64,000 nucleotides of DNA, from NCBI GenBank assembly GCA_002682825.1, contig NOKP01000007.1, positions 248,001-312,000 on the forward strand. The letters are read 5' to 3'. Shown here piece after piece: positions 21,601 through 33,143 of the stretch; the first letter of the stretch is position 1; every line of letters begins with the position of its first letter. Both the position numbers and the translations under genes were made by a program. The DNA is from Neonectria sp. B-13 (Eukaryota; Ascomycota; Sordariomycetes; Hypocreales; Nectriaceae). The notes beneath the pieces are model-generated. The model was not told the DNA's origin, made no database searches, and worked only from the letters and a program-made list of their open reading frames with translations.

Positions 21601-22904
21601 CCCAATCCCGTACTGGAATGGGTACGCTCCTGAGGCTGCGTGTGAAACGTCCCGATTCGCAGGCATTCCTCCCATGTTCCTAGAAGACACATATATACAC
21701 CCGCTTGATGGAAGCACACAACCGAACCCGCTCAAGTTTGCCTTGGCCTTGGACGCTGAGTCAAAGTCCGGTACGTGTAAATACGTCACTCGATGCCCAG
21801 TGTTGACAGAGGGACCATCTTCACCGGACTGGAAAAGAAAGATTGGGTTGTTGGAGCTTTACCATAAGCAGATATCACATGCACTTAGCCAGTCGACTTA
21901 CACGACATCGGAAACGGCTGAGCATTTTGGAGTGCCCTGGGCGAACATCACCACGTTCTCGGATGATCAAGACGACGATCTCTATCCCCACCGATTCGAC
22001 TTTGACGGTTTGTTCGAGCAGGTTCATGACAACTTCCACGGCTGGGTTGGTCCAGATATGGTAAGGCCCTCTACTATCTACAAACGTATAGCTTTTGGTT
22101 ACAGCCTAACTAACACAATGTCAGGCGGATAACACGTACACGGCCTTTGACCCGATCTTTCTCTCCTATCACGCTAATATGGATCGCTTGACTGGCATCT
22201 TTATGGATGCTCACCCCGACAACCAATTCACCTCGACATTCCCCCTGCAGCCGTTCATTAACAACGGCAGTGACATCAGCTACGATGACTCCCGTCGATG
22301 GCTTTACACCACCATCGGCGACATGGCCAAAGATACGCGCGCACTCGGCTACATGTATGGTGCACCAGCAAGTCCGGATGCCTTCACGCCCAAGTCCGCA
22401 GAGGAAAGGGGTATCTTAGCCCTTCGCGCCAGCGGTGGCCAGGCTATCAGCTTGCCAGCTGGCCTCCCTGGCCAAGATAATGCCAACGTCAACGGGATTA
22501 CCACCATGGAGGCCACCAAGAGTCCCGCGAAGAGAGAACGCGAGCCTTATGTGATTTTCACTGATGTGGGCTGCACAGCCTCCAGCTACCGGATCGATGT
22601 GTTTACAGCTGATGCACAATTTACCTTGCCTGATATAAGCAATCCGGACTTCATTGGACAAGTGACACGTCTCGGAATGGGCCCAGGGAGACAAGGCGCT
22701 GGGCCGTCCAACACTGGTCGCTGTCGCAAGCCAGTTGCAACGAGGGTACTTTCGGCGGACAAGGTCAAAGAACAGCTTTCTAAGAACAGTCAAGTAGAAA
22801 TCTTCGTGACAGGCTTGGAGACGGGGAAACAGGTTGACAAGGGGGAGTATGGTCAGATGCCTGGTTTCGTGCCAAAAGTGGTTTGGCTTCCGAAGCGTGA
22901 TTGA
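18698..22904 (+). CDS. Large tyrosinase (type-3 copper) fusion protein with about 700-aa N-terminal extension
   Basis: Seven exons: 18698-18881, 18940-19193, 19247-19392, 19460-19862, 19922-21455, 21516-22060 and 22125-22904, all in frame, giving 1281 aa. Intron 1 uses a GC donor (CAG|GCAAGT). The C-terminal half is a tyrosinase-like copper domain, which oxidises phenols to quinones. CuA has LLHAYWCLHYQEATFLWHR, with a CxH that could form the Cys-His thioether, created across the intron 5 splice (about residue 841). CuB has FEQVHDNFHGW (about 1007-1017) and, across intron 6, DPIFLSYHANMDRL. Assignment of the first CuA histidine is tentative. Classical fungal tyrosinases are about 550-650 aa, so roughly 700 N-terminal residues are extra. 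That part begins MAAQVPQLYWRTFTR, has no signal peptide and matches nothing I know. A 39-nt stop-free GT...AG segment at 21771-21809 could be an optional intron. Probably cytosolic. Confidence 0.82.
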
Positions 22905-23549
22905 AAGAGCTGTGAAGAGTGTTGCAACAGGCTGAAGAGAATAACAGTGTCCTGGACATAAGTTAGTTCCACCTCTTAGTTTAGATTTAAGTAAGACTTT
23001 TTTGATATTTATCGAGCGTTCTATCACGCGCATTTGAGTCCAGCTGCGACTTATTGCAACAAACGATCGATCAAAACAATGGTGTTCACGACGAAGTTGC
23101 TCACCAAGGCAGTATTTCACAATTCAAGAAAACCTACCCTGTATCTTGTCTGCCTTAAGAAAAACCCGTTTATCCCTTCTTACACTGGCGGCTGGACCTT
23201 ACACAACCACCTCTGTGTAACTTTTTGCCCAAGTTCTCACTCAGCCTGATGCACCTTACAAACTCCTTGCATAAATGGTGGGGTTTCCATTTCTGCCATT
23301 TTTGACCGCCTGGCCTCATTAGGTGAGTTCGCAAGGAGAACATAAAGAAGGCTGTGACACGACGGTCGATTTGCGCTCTATTTTTCTTCTTGTCACTCGG
23401 ACGAACTTGCGACTTCAGCATCACCAAAGGGATTGAGAGCCGGCCTTATGCCTTAGCAGCATTCAACGGTGGTTTCAAGCCGAAATCGATTCATCACCTC
23501 AGACCTGCGGTTCCCAAAAGCATTAGTGCCTGACAAAAGCATTCGTGCA
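22905..23549. other. Intergenic region, no gene seen
   Basis: About 645 bp between the tyrosinase fusion stop and the NLR start. ORFs opposite the end of the tyrosinase are shadows. Confidence 0.5.
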
Positions 23550-26072
23550 ATGGAATCGATTGCGTTAGCCGGGAATGTTATTCAGTTTGTCGAATTGACC
23601 ACGAAGCTTGCGTCGGCATGCTATCGGTACTGGTTGAGTCCGGGGGAGAGTTTGAAAGAAGACAATGAGCTCAAGATTGCGACGACGAGCTTGCAGGCCA
23701 TACTGGCGAAGCTTGAGGTGGGAAGACATGGCAAGGCAGACTCCGACCTTGTTATACTCATCCAGGGATGCTCTGGTCTAAACCAGGAGCTCTTAGACCT
23801 GCTGGAAAGAGTCAGGGGCCGTGTCACTAAAGGAAAAATCGACCGTCTTCTTCAAAGTGCCGTGCTGTCGGCAAAACGAGCGGTGAAGATGAAGGAGATA
23901 ACTGGCTTGCAGGAGCGAATCGATAGACTACGAGATGCAGTGTTCCTAAGGCTCAAGTATCACTTGGGGTAAGTCCTACAAACCGAAATTTGATGATCTT
24001 TTCGGCTCTTTGATACAAACAACCAACATAATAGCGTACAATACCAGGACCTAGACCATGACCTCGTGGAGCACTACAGGGTTCCGTCCAGCAGAGGCTC
24101 GCCGACGGAAAGTCTCACCCTAGAATTCAAGCGAAAATCACTGCGCCGCGAAATCTGGTCCATCCTCGAGAAGGTAGACAAGGAAAGAATCGACTGGACT
24201 TTTACCGAACAAGATCTGTACCGAATTGGGAATCTTTTGCCAGCACTTGGACAAACACTGCACGAGTTCGACAGGGCTCGGGCTATCGTACGGAGTCTTT
24301 TTTTCCAACAGCTAAGGGACAGAGAATCAGAGATCTCGGCTGCATACGAAGCTACATTCCAATGGGTATTTGATGAAGATACGACAGTTAATCTGGCGGA
24401 ATGGCTCCGTGGCGAGCATGGAGTTTACTGGATAACAGGAAAAGCTGGCTCAGGGAAGTCGACGATGATGAAGTTCCTAACTCAGCACCCGAAAACGCGC
24501 TTGCTACTTCGCGACTGGGGAGGGGAAGACCTCATAATTGCAAAACATTTCTTTTGGGGTGCTGGAACCTCGCTTCAAATGTCACAAGAGGGTCTTCTAC
24601 GAACCCTTTTGTTCGAAATTCTGGTAAACCGACCGGACATTTGCGAGGTAGTCTGCCCTAAACGCTGGGCCGACGACTCACTTCTGGATTTGGATCCCTG
24701 GACACTTGAAGAGCTGCTTGAGTGTCTCTCAAACCTTCGTGCTCCACGAACTCAAACTGCAACAGGAATCGCAGCAGCGACAGCCGCTCGCTATGTCAAC
24801 GTCTGCCTTTTCGTGGACGGTCTTGATGAGTTCTCAGGTGATCACGATTACCTGGTGAAATATGTTCAAGCTCTCGAAGAATCGCCCAATATTAAAATAT
24901 GTGCGTCTAGCCGGCCCTGGCTAGACTTTCTGGACGCCTTTGGACACAATACTTGGCAGCTCAAGATGCACGAGCTCACTGGAAAAGATATTAGAATTTT
25001 CACATCCGGCATGCTTCTTAAGAACTCCCACTTTCAGAAGTTTCAGAAGAGAAATATGGATGATGCCGCGTCTCTTGTGGCACAAATATGCGAGAGAGCG
25101 CAGGGTGTTTTCCTCTGGGTTTTCTTGGTGGTGAGGCCTTTACTCCGAGGGCTAAGGAATGAAGACGACACATCGATTCTGAATCAACGGATGGCTGAAC
25201 TTCCTGACGAACTGGAAGTGTTTTTTGGCCGAATGTTAGAGGGCATAGAACGCGTGTATAGGAAACATGCTGCTCGGATGCTACAAATCATCGCCCTTGC
25301 TTACGGCCCTATCCCTCTACTTACATTCCTATTCCTGGGCCCTGAAGATTGCCAAGTGACCACCAAGCCGGCCATACCACTGGAAACCTGGCCACGGTTG
25401 GACGAAAGAGGGAAAGAAAGAGTCAGAGTCGAAAAGCGCCGGCTCATGGCACAATGCAAAGATCTCTTGCATATATCCCAGAACGTTGACGAACCTATTC
25501 CTCTTGGAGAGAAAGTCGGGCCACTTCATCGAACGGTTCTGGATTTTCTTCGGAGCCAAGACATCAGCCCTCTTCTCCGTCAACAAGCAGGAGCGGAATT
25601 TGACCCCTGGAACATCTTACTGTGCGCTTATGTGCATCAGTTCAAGTCACTGGTCCATATGTGTCATCTTACCATTCTCAAACCGCACCTAAGACATTGG
25701 ATGGACGACATCTTCAAATATGCTGGCGATATAGAAGCCATGACAGGCCAGGCAGCAGTGGATATTCTGGACGAGTTTGAGAATTGCCTCATGAAGTTGT
25801 TTAATAAACACCGGTACTCATTCCGAGACGGTATGAAGGGGCATTTTGACCTCTCGGAAGGCACTGAGTCTTTTCTTCACTTGGCTGCCTGGCGAGGGCT
25901 GCGAATCTATACGCAGATAAAGGGGTTTCATCCACCAAAAGCTGAGCTAGGCACTGATGAGGGTATCGATGGCAATGAGGACGGTGAGGGAAATGATAAT
26001 ATTCATCAAGTTGTGCCTCACAAGAAGCGGGGATCAGTCTGGAACAAGCTGCGAGTTTCATTTGGGATTTAA
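23550..26072 (+). CDS. NACHT-type NLR (STAND) protein lacking C-terminal repeats
   Basis: Two exons, 23550-23968 and 24035-26072, give 818 aa. Residues 1-140 (MESIALAGNVIQFVELTTKL onward) look like the helical fungal STAND N-terminal domain. The NACHT NTPase has a Walker A motif GKAGSGKS near residue 270 and a Walker B FVDGLDEFSGD near residue 397, followed by ICASSRPW (sensor-like) and a winged-helix segment ending GPLHRTVLDFL. Fungal NLRs act as oligomerising signal switches in heterokaryon incompatibility and presumed innate immunity. Most carry ankyrin, WD40 or TPR repeats, but this one stops after about 200 further residues with a short charged tail and no repeats. The start is the ATG directly before the conserved MESIALAG block rather than upstream frames. 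Confidence 0.88.
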
Positions 26073-27666
26073 TTGTCTTTGGCGGGAAGGGGAAGATAGG
26101 TAAATGGTTGAAGGACGAAGCTTAAGCAATCTAGTTCACTTGGAAGTTGGACCTAGTGAAGGCGTAGTGCGGTCGCGGCTAACTAGTCTAGCAATGCTAG
26201 CAAAAGGTAGAGAAGTCAAGAGCCTTGACTTTTCGCGCATCTAGATCCTTGAACAGTTTCAAACCACGGCTCTTGAAACGAGAATGAAAGAGATCGGACA
26301 CTCATAAATCTTTTTGTCTCTCACGGATGTTGGTTTCGTACGGGGGATGTGATAGCCCGCAGAACGGCCGTGGGGGATAGTACCACAAAGACTTGGGCTG
26401 ACTGATTACCGAAGCCCTTAACTAGTGGTTCGTCGTTCTTATGATAAGAACTTGCATGCTCAGACATGATAGGTTGAATGGAAGAAGCGCGAAGACGTGG
26501 CCCGGTGTGGAGAAATGAACAGCTTTCTCCCTTTAGAGTTCTAGCTCTGGGTATCCCTGCAAGAGTATTAAAGTTCCACTTCCACTGCAATGGCCGATCC
26601 CGGTTTTGAGAATCTTGATCACGGGTAAGGGCAGAATGTGCAGTGGGGAATTGAAGTCCTGGACTCAAATACTACCTCATTGTTATCGTGATAAAATACT
26701 GGCATCATATCTTCAACCGTGTATCGGGAAGCAGAAGGCATGGTAGCAATGCATCACCGATTGTGTACCAGGGTTGTTGAGTCCTTGAGCTCAAGATGGC
26801 GATAAGGCAGTATGCTGGGACAAGTAGTTGGGCGGAGCTCCCCCGACTGAACAAGGGTAGACCTGTTCAATGACGGTAAGTTACGGAGCAAAACGAAAGC
26901 AAGTGGTGCAAAAGAACCGATAAACACAGTCCATGCCATCCCGGGGGCCAGAGCCGACGCCATACCCGGCGGATTGCGGGGATCGGCCGGCTCTTATCAT
27001 GCGGGTTGCACTAGCGTTATCAGCTAAGAAGAAGCATACTGCCGAAGCTTGAAGATACTTGAGCTCCCATCCAACACAACATGGACGCGGGCAGCCAGAT
27101 TCACTATCAGGAAAGTCGGTACAAGCACGTGGCATCCAGGGTTCTCATCCCAATCCCATGGGTCTCACCGCTGATTTCTATGCAGCCCATATCTTGAGGT
27201 AGAGGCGATGCTACGCGATTTATCAGTGGGCTGTCAAAAGTTCTCGAGCATGACAATCACTGGATGCTTACTCACAAACTAACTCAACCGAAATGCTCTC
27301 GCTCCCTACTTCTACATCCGATCCTGACGATTAGAAGCTGAGAGTTGGACAAAGTTACGTAAATTTCATAGGTAACGTTCGCTTTCTTATTGTTCACTGC
27401 TTAGGGGCGAGCCGACCCTTGCCACTGCTCGGCACCAGAATATGGATCACCAGCGTTATCGAGCACCGTTGGCTGGGATAAAGTTCCGATGGATGACATC
27501 GGGTATCTATGAGCTCCCAAGGGACAATGAGTTAGATACTCGGATTCGTAGACAAACCGCTAGTATATAAAGGACTCATGGCTTTCGTCTTCGCAACTGT
27601 TTATCTCCGTTGATAGTCCTAAGAACATCCTTTGAATGACATCAAAGGAATCCCTGAGTGATCAAG
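26073..27666. other. 1.6-kb intergenic region, no gene called
   Basis: Lies between the NLR and the L-amino-acid oxidase. Minus-strand ORFs at 26321-26668, 26754-26963 and 26881-27135 lack family signatures. One hydrophobic stretch near 26870-26940 is not enough to call a gene. Confidence 0.45.
27564..27571 (+). promoter_or_regulatory. TATA box of the L-amino-acid oxidase
   Basis: A perfect TATATAAA lies 96 bp upstream of the ATG at 27667, the same element seen upstream of the alpha-hydroxy-acid oxidase. Confidence 0.5.
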
Positions 27667-29798
27667 ATGGTTCCGCACGCAACTAAGTTGTTGGCTGCAG
27701 CCACGGCTTTGTGCAGTCTCTGCACTTCCAAACCAATCATCAGCGAATCGATCTCGTTTCAAGGGTCTTTCGATGTTGAACAAGGCGGCCTGCACAACAT
27801 CCACCTGGAATACCATGACGATCTCAATGGCGAGCTACACATTGTCTATGGCTCATGCACCATTGATTCGCTATCTCAGGCGCATCATCAGGTCGGTCGC
27901 ACGCACGTTGGTGATCATCCAGCCGCAAAACGCCACATAGACTGGGAAGAACAGCGTCCAACCAAGTTCGTCTGGTTGACGCCTTCTGACGTTATCGACG
28001 GCTGTCTTCACGCCTTTGTCGACGGCGGACTCGTTGGAAGGTCTGAACAACTCCATGTCAAAGAGAGGAAGCTAAAACGCAGAGCCACTTTATCTGATGT
28101 GGCAGAGCCCCTTGGTGCTTGGTTCGATGGGGTCGCTTATCTGCAGCAAAAGCAACCGGACGACGTCTTCGTCGCGGCGACCAAGGAAAAGTCGATTGGT
28201 ATTCTTGGAGGTGGCATGTCTGGTCTTATGACATCTGTAAGTCACACCTTGCTTTGAATTGTATTCTCGGATTGTTCAGTTAAGCTCATTACTTGCTGTA
28301 GTTATTGCTTGACTCTGTGGGTATCCACAATTGGAAGATCATCGAGTCCTCCGGCCGAGTGGGTGGTCGCGTAAGGACGACATATCTCAACAACACGACC
28401 CCGGCGGAGCACCAATATCATGAGCTTGGCCCCATGCGCTTCCCGCACTCTCTCACCGATCCAGAGACTAATGAGACTTATCAAATCATGGACCACCGCA
28501 TGGTATATCAACTCGCTGATGTTCTCAACGGCCTGAACGCAGGCAATGACAGCTTGCAAGTCAAGTTTATTCCCTGGATTCAGGCCAGCGAAAATACGCC
28601 AGTCACTACCAGTAAACGACGTCCAGATGGTACCTTTCCCGGCAAAACAGAAGTCGCTGATGATCCCGCTTATGCCGATGAGACTGTCTATTCCAACGCT
28701 ACGGCAGTTGCCGAGGCCGAGGAAGCGCTCGAGGATTTCAAGGGTTTGACCTCTGAGAAGCTTAAGTTGTACGCGACCAATGTTTTCAAAGCACACAAGC
28801 AAGCTATCGAAGATGGTCTCTTCGACTTCTCCGAGGTCGAGTACCTCCGCTATGTGATGAAGACGGACCTCAATGTCACCGACGAAGTGGCTTCCACGTC
28901 AAGCATCTCACCCATGTGGGAGTATGAGACTGTCTACTTCATGGCTGATGAGTGGCGCACAATCGACGGTGGTCTCAGCCGCATGCCTGCAGCCTTCGAG
29001 AATCTCGTCAAAGATCGTGTTATTTTCAACTCCAAGGTCCATGGTGTCAAGCACAACAGCGACAACAACACCCTCACTGTCTTCTACCGCCCCCTAGGTA
29101 GCAATCCTCGGGAGGTAGAATCGAGCACTGAGAATTTCGACTATATCTTCAACACTGTCCCTCTTAATCTCCTTCGCTTCTGGGAATTGCCTGCCTATTC
29201 AAGCCTCATGCGGCGTGCCATTGAACGCTATACCTTCGGCACCGCCGCGAAGGTTGCTATCCAGTACGAGAGTCGCTTCTGGGAGCATCTTGAGCATCCC
29301 ATCTACGGCGGTTGTGGTCGTGTCAGTAACCCTCTTATCGGCCAGATTTGCTATCCCCCTTGGGATATCAATAGTACCGGTCCTGGTGTCCTGCTAGCCT
29401 CCTATATCTCATCTTCAGACGCCAACGTCGCTTGCGCTATGTCTGCCGATGAGCACGTAGCGTACATCCAAAAGGCTATAGTCGACATTCACGGCTCCGT
29501 GGCCGAAGATAACTGGACCGGAAACTGGGATCGCCAATGTTGGGAGCACGACGAGCACCACGCAGGATCCTGGGCCTCCCCCAACACCCCTCAGCAGCAA
29601 CTGTACCTGCCTGCGTTCTGGCAGACTGAGTTCAACACTGTATTTATCGGTGAGCATACGAGTTACACACACGCATGGATTTTCAGCGCTTTGGAGAGTG
29701 CAACGAGGGGAACCGTGCAGCTGCTACTGGACCTAGGACTCGTAGATGAGGCCAAGCAGATCACGCAGACTTGGATGGCTCGATGGATCACAGTATGA
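27667..29798 (+). CDS. Secreted L-amino-acid oxidase (FAD flavoprotein)
   Basis: L-amino-acid oxidases convert L-amino acids to 2-keto acids, ammonia and hydrogen peroxide. Two exons, 27667-28236 and 28302-29798, give 688 aa, in the range of fungal LAAOs. The start is ATG 27667; an upstream GTG is not used. The N-terminus MVPHATKLLAAATALCSLCT is a signal peptide. After a long N-terminal region comes the FAD-binding SIGILGGGMSGL (about residue 177), with the intron just after it, then WKIIESSGRVGGRV and YHELGPMRFP. The C-terminal FAD motif is FIGEHTSYTHAWIFSALESA, characteristic of the LAAO/monoamine oxidase family. A glycine-arginine motif and an ELGPMRFP block place it with LAAOs rather than polyamine oxidases. 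Substrate range cannot be told. Convergent with a monocarboxylate transporter, which could move the keto acids. Confidence 0.9.
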
Positions 29799-30646
29799 GA
29801 TAGCTACTTATACGAGAGATAACAATTGGTAAAAGCATTGCAAGTATCCTAATTACTCGTATGACTTTGAATATCACAAATCCATTAATATGAGAATAAG
29901 CCTCGAGTGACGAAGACTGGGAACAAAAAGGTTCTGCTTCACTTGGCTTAGACAGCAATATAAAAGACGTTAAATGAGAATAAATACTACATAATTTTGT
30001 GATGCTACTATACACTAAACGGGTCCACTTCGTTGTTGAGCTCCGACACCTCACCTGAACAGTGTGTCCAAGCATACTTTGTTGGTGGAACGCGCAGTTT
30101 AGTGTAAGAACACCACTCAGGAAAAATGTTGTCTTAGATTAAGAGGGAAGAAACGGCGATTGTGTAAGCCCAAACGATGCTAGGAGGATAATTTCATAAC
30201 CCCAAGGATGACCAGAAGAAGAGGAATTCGGTAGTAGTCAAAGATAGTAATGAATGTCAAAATTGGCTGCTGTGGCAGCCAATATCACAGCAATAAGTAA
30301 GACAAAGAAAGGACAGCCCAAACAAGTGATAAAATTCATGAAGAGAAAAGAGATGATGCAGCTAATAAGTGGCTGTCTCAGTCCCTTAAGTAGGTGCAGC
30401 CAACTGGAGCTACCCTTGCTAGCATTAAACACCAAGTGCGTAAATCCTCCAACACAATACATAATTCAACGAAGAATTATGCTAGTGGGGATAGACTGTT
30501 AATTAAGTGAATTGAAGTTACCATAGATTCCAAGGTCATCTTTCCAGCCTCTTCGTTTCCGGGTCGTTCCGCCCTTCTGCATGCCATCAAGATATTCAGG
30601 AAGCATGTTAGTCGCCTCATAGAACATAAAGGCAAGCCATTTTGAC
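29799..30646. other. AT-rich region between convergent genes
   Basis: About 850 bp. A minus-strand ORF at 30499-30720 overlaps the 3' end of the transporter in another frame and is not a gene. I see no RNA gene or repeat here. Confidence 0.5.
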
Positions 30647-32028
30647 TCAGTTTCTTGCTGGCTGCCGCCGAAGAGGATAGCCGAGAATCCCCAAGGACGA
30701 ACAGAGCATGAAGCTTCCAAGGAAGATAATCAGAGGCTGAAACCTCCCCAATCCATACCCAGATGCCACAGAGCCAGTAGTAAGGCTAGCTGCGATTGGG
30801 CCAGTTGCGATATTTCCAACACCTCTGCCAAGTGCCATGAGACTGAAAGGCAACTGAGGGTCCTCTGAGAGTACGGAGCCGAACTTGGTCCAAAACACAA
30901 CATAACCTCCAGCGAACCAGCCATAAACCAGAGAAAAAATGATGATGGCCTCCAAAGAATGTGCAAACCCCCAAATGGCAAAGGCTGCCACGGCCGATGC
31001 GAGTGAAGAGATGCAAACAAGAATGAGAACATTGTTTACCCGGTCAGAGAGCCATCCGAACCCAACCTGCCCAAAAACAGTAGCACCGTTGTTCAACGCT
31101 AGGATCAGGGCACCCATGGTGGTAGATAAGCCCAAGTCAGAAGCATAGGAGGGGAGATAGAGTGATGGGATGTAGTATGCAAAACCCTGAAACAGGTTGG
31201 ATGCGGCGAAACAATAGAACAACGGCTCCGAGAGAAATTTAATATCAACTGTGTGGAATGCAGCATGTGCAGAAGGGGGGAGCCGTCCCTTGACAAAGGG
31301 AAGGAATGGAGCGACTAAAAGGAACTGAGCGACTGCAACTGCTTGGAGAGTCGTCCGATACCCGTACTTAGAGAGCAGCATTTCGAGGAGAAAAGGCAAG
31401 CCAACGCCACTAGCACCACCTCCGCCGTAAAGAACGCCGTAGGCGAACCCGCGCCGCTGAACGAACCACTCATTTAGCATGCGTAGCAGTGGGAAATAGA
31501 GCATCAAGAAACTCATTCCGTAGAGAACGCCCTGGGTAGCAATGAGGCCGTTGACAGATTTGCAAAACGATGCTGCGAGGAGGGAAAGGGCACAGCCGGC
31601 CCAGCCAGCCACAACCATATAGCGTTGGTATCGCTGAAACCTTTTGACAAGAGGCATCGCGAATGGGGCGCCAATGAAGTAGATACTGGTCGAAAGGGTT
31701 CCGATAATGGCAATGTTTTTGTTACCAGCGAATTCGGGCTGACGAGAATAATAGTCTTGGAAGACACCATAACTCAGGGGAAAGCCTGAGACAGCTATTA
31801 GTGCCCGAACGATGAATCTGGTCTAGATAAGTGGGAAGATTCACCCCAAAGAAGAGCTTCGATGAAAAAGCTAGCAAAGAGAAACTTCCAGGCCTCTGGT
31901 CCTTGGTCGACAGGTGGTAGGACATAAGCATGGCTGCCGTCCCGTTGCTCATCGTCACGCTCAGCCAAGGCGGCTTCGTTGGGAAGGGACTGAAGCTCCA
32001 AAGCTACAGATTCAGTTGACCGCCTCAT
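30647..32028 (-). CDS. MFS transporter, monocarboxylate (MCT) type
   Basis: Two exons, 31845-32028 and 30647-31794 (50-bp intron), give 443 aa with about 12 hydrophobic segments. After a soluble N-terminus, EAWKFLFASFFIEALLWAVS leads into GFPLSYGVFQDYY, the typical first-helix region of fungal MCT-like carriers. Later segments include GVLYGGGGASGVGLPFLLEM and FGWLSDRVNN. In fungi this family transports small carboxylates or secondary metabolites across the plasma membrane, though many members have no known substrate. Being next to and convergent with the LAAO, it may import or export the amino-acid-derived keto or hydroxy acids; this is inference. A 14-bp tandem repeat lies about 107 bp upstream of the start. 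Confidence 0.85.
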
Positions 32029-33143
32029 GATTGTGAGGAGACTTTTAGAACAAGAAAAAGATGTGAAGTGTTCAAAGCAAGATGAGGAATGTTGGTGGTT
32101 CGAAGTGTATTTATCGTGGTTAAACTTCGCGGTGTAGGGTTCAAGGCCTAGGGTCCAAGGCCTAGGGTCCAAGGCCTACTACTTCCGGTTTTGAATTTAC
32201 GCCGGCACTGGTTCCGATCCGTGTGTCTCAATTCCCAAATGCCAATTATCACACATCGCCGCTGATTGCCATGCCGGCCAGTATTTGTCCACAAACATCC
32301 CGCTTCCCAATCAGCAATCAGCAATCAGTGTAATGTGATCCCTCCTTACCCCGCTACGCTAAGGCACCTCTTCCCACAAATTCTCATCTGTCGGGGTAGC
32401 TAATCATGGAGTAAGTAACATCGTGACGAGCGTGAACCGATGCGGTTTGTCATCAGTGACGCCGGCCCGAGTCCTGAGTCAACTCCGGCCCAGGCAACCA
32501 GTCAATAAGTGGAACCCCGGCCAAAATCCCCGGCTGTACGTGCGGAATGCGCCCTAGTACTACATGTTGCGTGACTATAACCCGGCGTCTGTTGGAATGA
32601 GGAATCATGTTGGCTCGAACAAGTCATCCACTCACTCAATAGTTTGTAAAATATTCAAATGACGTCTTGTTGATAACTAGAATCTCGATGATGAAATATC
32701 CCGAGAATTTATATGGGACCCAACGCCAAACCTGAATCTTCATTGTGTTGTAATAGCCTTTAGAGTGGCCCCTCTCTATCCACAGACCTTTACCAACACG
32801 ATGGACAATTCCATGATGTCGTTGATGATAGATTCATCCCCTCGCTTGCACTGCCCACACATGTCAGCATTGATTATTACCTGAAAATCGACCCTGTTAA
32901 CTAGGAATAGCGTATAAACGCATAAAGTGCGTTCATGCTGCCTAGCACATGGTAATAGCCCCCATTGTTAATTCTTGAAATATTCATTTTCGCCCGCGAT
33001 TGCACGACGTTAAAGCACCACAATCATACACGCTTTCTTGTCAGAACCTTCATGCGCTCAAGAGTTTGGCGTACTTTGTGTGATTTGTTATCTGCCACAG
33101 ACTTCATCTCCTCCTTCCTTAATGATACTTCCTGGTCCGGACA
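32029..33143. other. Intergenic region upstream of divergent transporter and HET genes
   Basis: About 1.1 kb. Contains the 14-bp tandem repeat at 32135-32176 and a short direct repeat of AATCAGC near 32308-32326. No gene seen. Confidence 0.5.
32135..32176. repeat. Three tandem copies of a 14-bp unit
   Basis: TAGGGTTCAAGGCC followed by two exact TAGGGTCCAAGGCC units, about 107 bp upstream of the MCT-type transporter start, so in its promoter or 5' UTR. Confidence 0.85.

Noticed and set aside
26321..27135. Three overlapping minus-strand ORFs after the NLR
   Set aside because: Short, in different frames, and only one weak hydrophobic stretch; no family signature.
30499..30720. Alternative C-terminal exon for the MCT-type transporter
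   Set aside because: In another frame and no usable donor; the model ending at 30647 has a normal MCT C-terminus.
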